Assembly: GCA_016196195.1 (NCBI GenBank)
Contig: JACPYF010000027.1
Coordinates: 1 to 38,631, forward strand
DNA length: 38,631 bases
Direction: 5' to 3'
From: Candidatus Saccharimonadota bacterium
GTDB lineage: Bacteria; Patescibacteriota; Saccharimonadia; Saccharimonadales; Saccharimonadaceae
The notes below the pieces were generated by a model that worked only from the letters and a program-made list of their open reading frames with translations, did not search any database and was not told the DNA's origin. Shown one piece after another: positions 35,716 through 38,631 of this stretch; position 1 is the stretch's first letter; every line of letters starts with the position of its first letter. The position numbers and the translations under genes were made by a program.

Positions 35716-38631
35716 ATGCATAGTAAATGGAGGGAAAAAATCTTACATGCCAAAGGCATTTTAGTGCTAGTTTTTGTCATGTCTGCTTTTTCCTTGGCAG
35801 TTTTCATACCTGCGAATACTAGGGCTACGGGAGGATTCATCACCTATGGCGACAACAAATACGATCTAACTGCCGCAAGCCTAACCCACCAAAAATCAAT
35901 ATCCGCTCAAGCTGCTTTTTCTGCTGACGTTAACTTTAACAATGATGGCTCGAAAATGTACGTGGTAGATACTAATTCACCAAATATTTATGAATACTCT
36001 TTGTCAAACCCTTTTGATATATCTACCGCCTACTACCCCTTCTATTCGGTTGCCTCTCAAGAAGGCACTTCGCAAGATGTAGTTTTTAACCCTACCGGAA
36101 CCAAAATGTACGTCATGGGTGCGAGCTCTGACAAAGTGTGGCAATATACACTTTCGACACCGTTCGATGCAACGACGGCAACCATCAATGCTGGGACGGA
36201 TTTTAAGTCGATAATCTCACAAGACACGACTGCAACAGGCTTTAGGTTTAACGACACCGGTAGCAAGATGTACGTGATAGGCACTACTGCGGATAAAGTG
36301 TGGCAATATACACTTTCTACGCCATATGACGTGACTACGGCAACTATAAATGCTGGGACGGATTTTAAACTAATCAGCGCCCAAGAGACTAATGCTGGCG
36401 GACTGAATTTCAATACAACCGGTACGAAAATGTATGTCATTGGGACAACCAGTGACAAAGTGTGGCAATACACACTCTCGACGCCTTTTGATGTAACGAC
36501 TGCGACTATAAATGCTGGTACAGATTTTAAATCGATAGTAACGCAAGATTCGACATCCAGCGATGTAACATTTAACGATGATGGTACAAAAATGTACGTA
36601 ATCGGCTCTGGCAACGACAAAGTCTGGCAATACACGCTATCTAGTGCTTTTGACGTGACTACGGCAACTATAAATGCCGGGACGGATTTTAAATATATTG
36701 GCACACAAGACCCAGTTGCCACCGGCGTTAAGTTTAACGACGATGGTACAAAAATGTGTATTATTGGTCAAACATCTGACGGCGTAAATGAATTTAGCCT
36801 TTCAACTCCGTACGACGTAACAACCGCAAAGCAACCTGTTTTTTCTGTTTCTTCACAAGATAACATTCCTAACGATATTGTATTTAACTCTGACGGAACA
36901 AATATGTATATTTTGGGTCGCACAAATAGAGTAGTCTACCAATATTCATTATCAACAGCTTACGACATTACTAGTGCAAGTTATACACAAAGTTTTTCTG
37001 TGGCAGCACAAGAAGCTACACCAACAGCCTTAGATTTCAACTCTGACGGCACAAAGATGTTTGTACTAGGCGCATCAGGCGACAGCATATACGAATATGA
37101 TCTTGGTACTGGTTTCGACGTATCAACTGCTGGTTATATACAAAGTTTCCCGATATCCAACGAAGACATAGCAGCAACAGGTATAGCATTTAGTGCCAAT
37201 GGCACAAGGATGTTTATCGTGGGTCAACAAAATCACACTGTATATATGTACAGACTCACAACTGCATTTGATATTTCTACTGCCGCGTATGTAAATAGCT
37301 ATTATATAGGTGGTGAAGAGGCAGCATCTACCGGTCTTGCTTTTAGCAACGACGGTAGCAGTATGTATGTTGTGGGCACAAGCGGCAATAAAGTAAATCA
37401 ATATAGCACAACAGGAACTGCAAGCGGTTTTACAGAAGATGCGTTAAACAATGGTCTTGTAAATGGTCAGCTTGTATTTGAACTAAATGGAGATACATTC
37501 CAAGACAATAATGCCGACGATATTTTGGATATAGGTACCGAGGTGATAGTCAACAATATACCAGCAGGCCTAAACCCGCAAATAGTCCTATCTCAAAATG
37601 ACACAGTAGCCACGATGACTTTTGATGGATCCCCGGCTATAAATCACGAAAATGTAAACGATGTAGCTGACATTACTTTTGAGTTTGACAATAGTGCGTT
37701 CATGGGCGGTGATGCTAGCGCGATAACTGGTGCTACAGGGCCTGCCAGCTCTGGCTTTGGTATAGATTTTAACGATAGGCTTTTTATAGACATTAGCCGA
37801 ATTTCGGTAGATTCAAATGGCGCTGAATCAAATAGCTCTTCAGTAGAACCTTCAGTGAGCAGAGATGGCAGATACACAGCATATGCATCCGATGCAGATA
37901 ACCTGGTTGCAAATGATACTAACGGATCAACCGACGTATTTTTGTATGACAGTGTTAATGAAACAACAACAAGGGTTTCAGTAGATTCAAACGGCAATGA
38001 GGGTAATAACATTTCATATGGTGTAGCTATAAGTAGTGACGGTCGTTATATAACATATTATTCAGATGCTACTAACTTGGTAAGTGGGGACGCTAACGGA
38101 GCGACAGATGTATTTTTATATGACTCGGTTAATGGCACTACAACAAGAGTCTCAGTAGATTCAAACGGCAATGAGGGTAACGGTGCCTCTTTTCAACCAG
38201 CAATTAGCGGCGACGGCAGATATATAACATACACATCATCCGCAAACAATTTAGTTACGGGTGACAATAACGGGGTTGACGATATATTTCGCTATGACAG
38301 AATAGCAGGAACAACAACCAGAATTTCTATAGATTCTAATGGAAATGAAAGTGACAATAATTCCTCCTACCCTAGTATTAGTGGCAACGGTCGTTATATC
38401 GTGTATAACTCGGATGCTACAAACCTAGTATCGGATGACAACAATGGAGCAGCAGACGTATTTTTGTACGACACTGAGAGCGGAACGACTAGCAGGGTTT
38501 CGGTAGATTCTAATGGTAACGAGGGTAATGGCTCGGTGTTTTGGGGTAACCCTTCCATTAGTAGCGACGGTAAGTATGTAGTGTTTTCATCAAATGCTAC
38601 AAACATGGTGAGTGGTGACACAAACGCAAAG
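35716..38631 (+). CDS. Large secreted repeat protein with two beta-propeller-like repeat arrays, truncated by window end
   Basis: Open from ATG 35716 to the edge (972 codons), missing from ORF track. Signal-like ILVLVFVMSAFSLAVFIPANTRA; 54-aa repeats (SKMYVIGTTADKVWQYTLSTPYDVTTATINAGTDFK), then 58-aa repeats (RVSVDSNGNEGN...AISGDGRYITYTSDATNLVSGDANGATDVFLYDS). Confidence 0.88.
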   Translation, partial: MHSKWREKILHAKGILVLVFVMSAFSLAVFIPANTRATGGFITYGDNKYDLTAASLTHQKSISAQAAFSADVNFNNDGSKMYVVDTNSPNIYEYSLSNPFDISTAYYPFYSVASQEGTSQDVVFNPTGTKMYVMGASSDKVWQYTLSTPFDATTATINAGTDFKSIISQDTTATGFRFNDTGSKMYVIGTTADKVWQYTLSTPYDVTTATINAGTDFKLISAQETNAGGLNFNTTGTKMYVIGTTSDKVWQYTLSTPFDVTTATINAGTDFKSIVTQDSTSSDVTFNDDGTKMYVIGSGNDKVWQYTLSSAFDVTTATINAGTDFKYIGTQDPVATGVKFNDDGTKMCIIGQTSDGVNEFSLSTPYDVTTAKQPVFSVSSQDNIPNDIVFNSDGTNMYILGRTNRVVYQYSLSTAYDITSASYTQSFSVAAQEATPTALDFNSDGTKMFVLGASGDSIYEYDLGTGFDVSTAGYIQSFPISNEDIAATGIAFSANGTRMFIVGQQNHTVYMYRLTTAFDISTAAYVNSYYIGGEEAASTGLAFSNDGSSMYVVGTSGNKVNQYSTTGTASGFTEDALNNGLVNGQLVFELNGDTFQDNNADDILDIGTEVIVNNIPAGLNPQIVLSQNDTVATMTFDGSPAINHENVNDVADITFEFDNSAFMGGDASAITGATGPASSGFGIDFNDRLFIDISRISVDSNGAESNSSSVEPSVSRDGRYTAYASDADNLVANDTNGSTDVFLYDSVNETTTRVSVDSNGNEGNNISYGVAISSDGRYITYYSDATNLVSGDANGATDVFLYDSVNGTTTRVSVDSNGNEGNGASFQPAISGDGRYITYTSSANNLVTGDNNGVDDIFRYDRIAGTTTRISIDSNGNESDNNSSYPSISGNGRYIVYNSDATNLVSDDNNGAADVFLYDTESGTTSRVSVDSNGNEGNGSVFWGNPSISSDGKYVVFSSNATNMVSGDTNAK

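Noticed and set aside
36057-36722. 221-aa minus-strand ORF with internal repeats
   Set aside because: Antisense shadow of the 54-aa repeat array; its periodicity is inherited from the plus-strand repeat gene.
36131-38510. Regular 162- and 174-nt periodicity considered as CRISPR or non-coding tandem repeats
   Set aside because: The period is a multiple of three, in frame within one long ORF, with no short repeat/unique spacer pattern or cas genes.
37644-38621. Minus-strand ORFs at 37644-38012 and 38394-38621
   Set aside because: Antisense shadows of the second repeat array, with no RBS or independent support.

Overview
The window looks like part of a small-genome Patescibacteria/CPR chromosome, probably Saccharibacteria-like. 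That placement is inferred from gene content and compact overlapping operons; no search was run. Positions 1-29 kb are mostly housekeeping: gatCAB with an extra small HEPN-like ORF between gatA and gatB; a long minus-strand run of gap, rpiB, rpe-like, split transketolase, fba, pfkB-family kinase, a conserved unknown, a LOG-like protein and uvrB; relA/spoT, ppa, a PLD-like protein, trxB, an NrdH-like glutaredoxin, FKBP, a sigma-70 factor, pheS/pheT, aquaporin, rmuC and PAP2. Positions 29-38.6 kb are more accessory: an HxlR-like regulator; a cysH-like gene preceded by a SAM-I (S-box) riboswitch with an apparent RBS-sequestering hairpin; uncharacterised genes around tRNA-Gln(CTG); an exact 18-bp direct repeat resembling a tRNA-Gln 3' end that brackets one orphan gene; a truncated DUF892-like plus DUF3175-like pair bracketed by imperfect terminator-containing repeats; a small K+ channel; and a large secreted repeat protein running off the right edge. 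Two standalone small genes (about 3.3 and 13.7 kb) share a promoter/leader/hyperstable-terminator architecture and look like matching expression cassettes. No CRISPR array, rRNA or transposase was seen.
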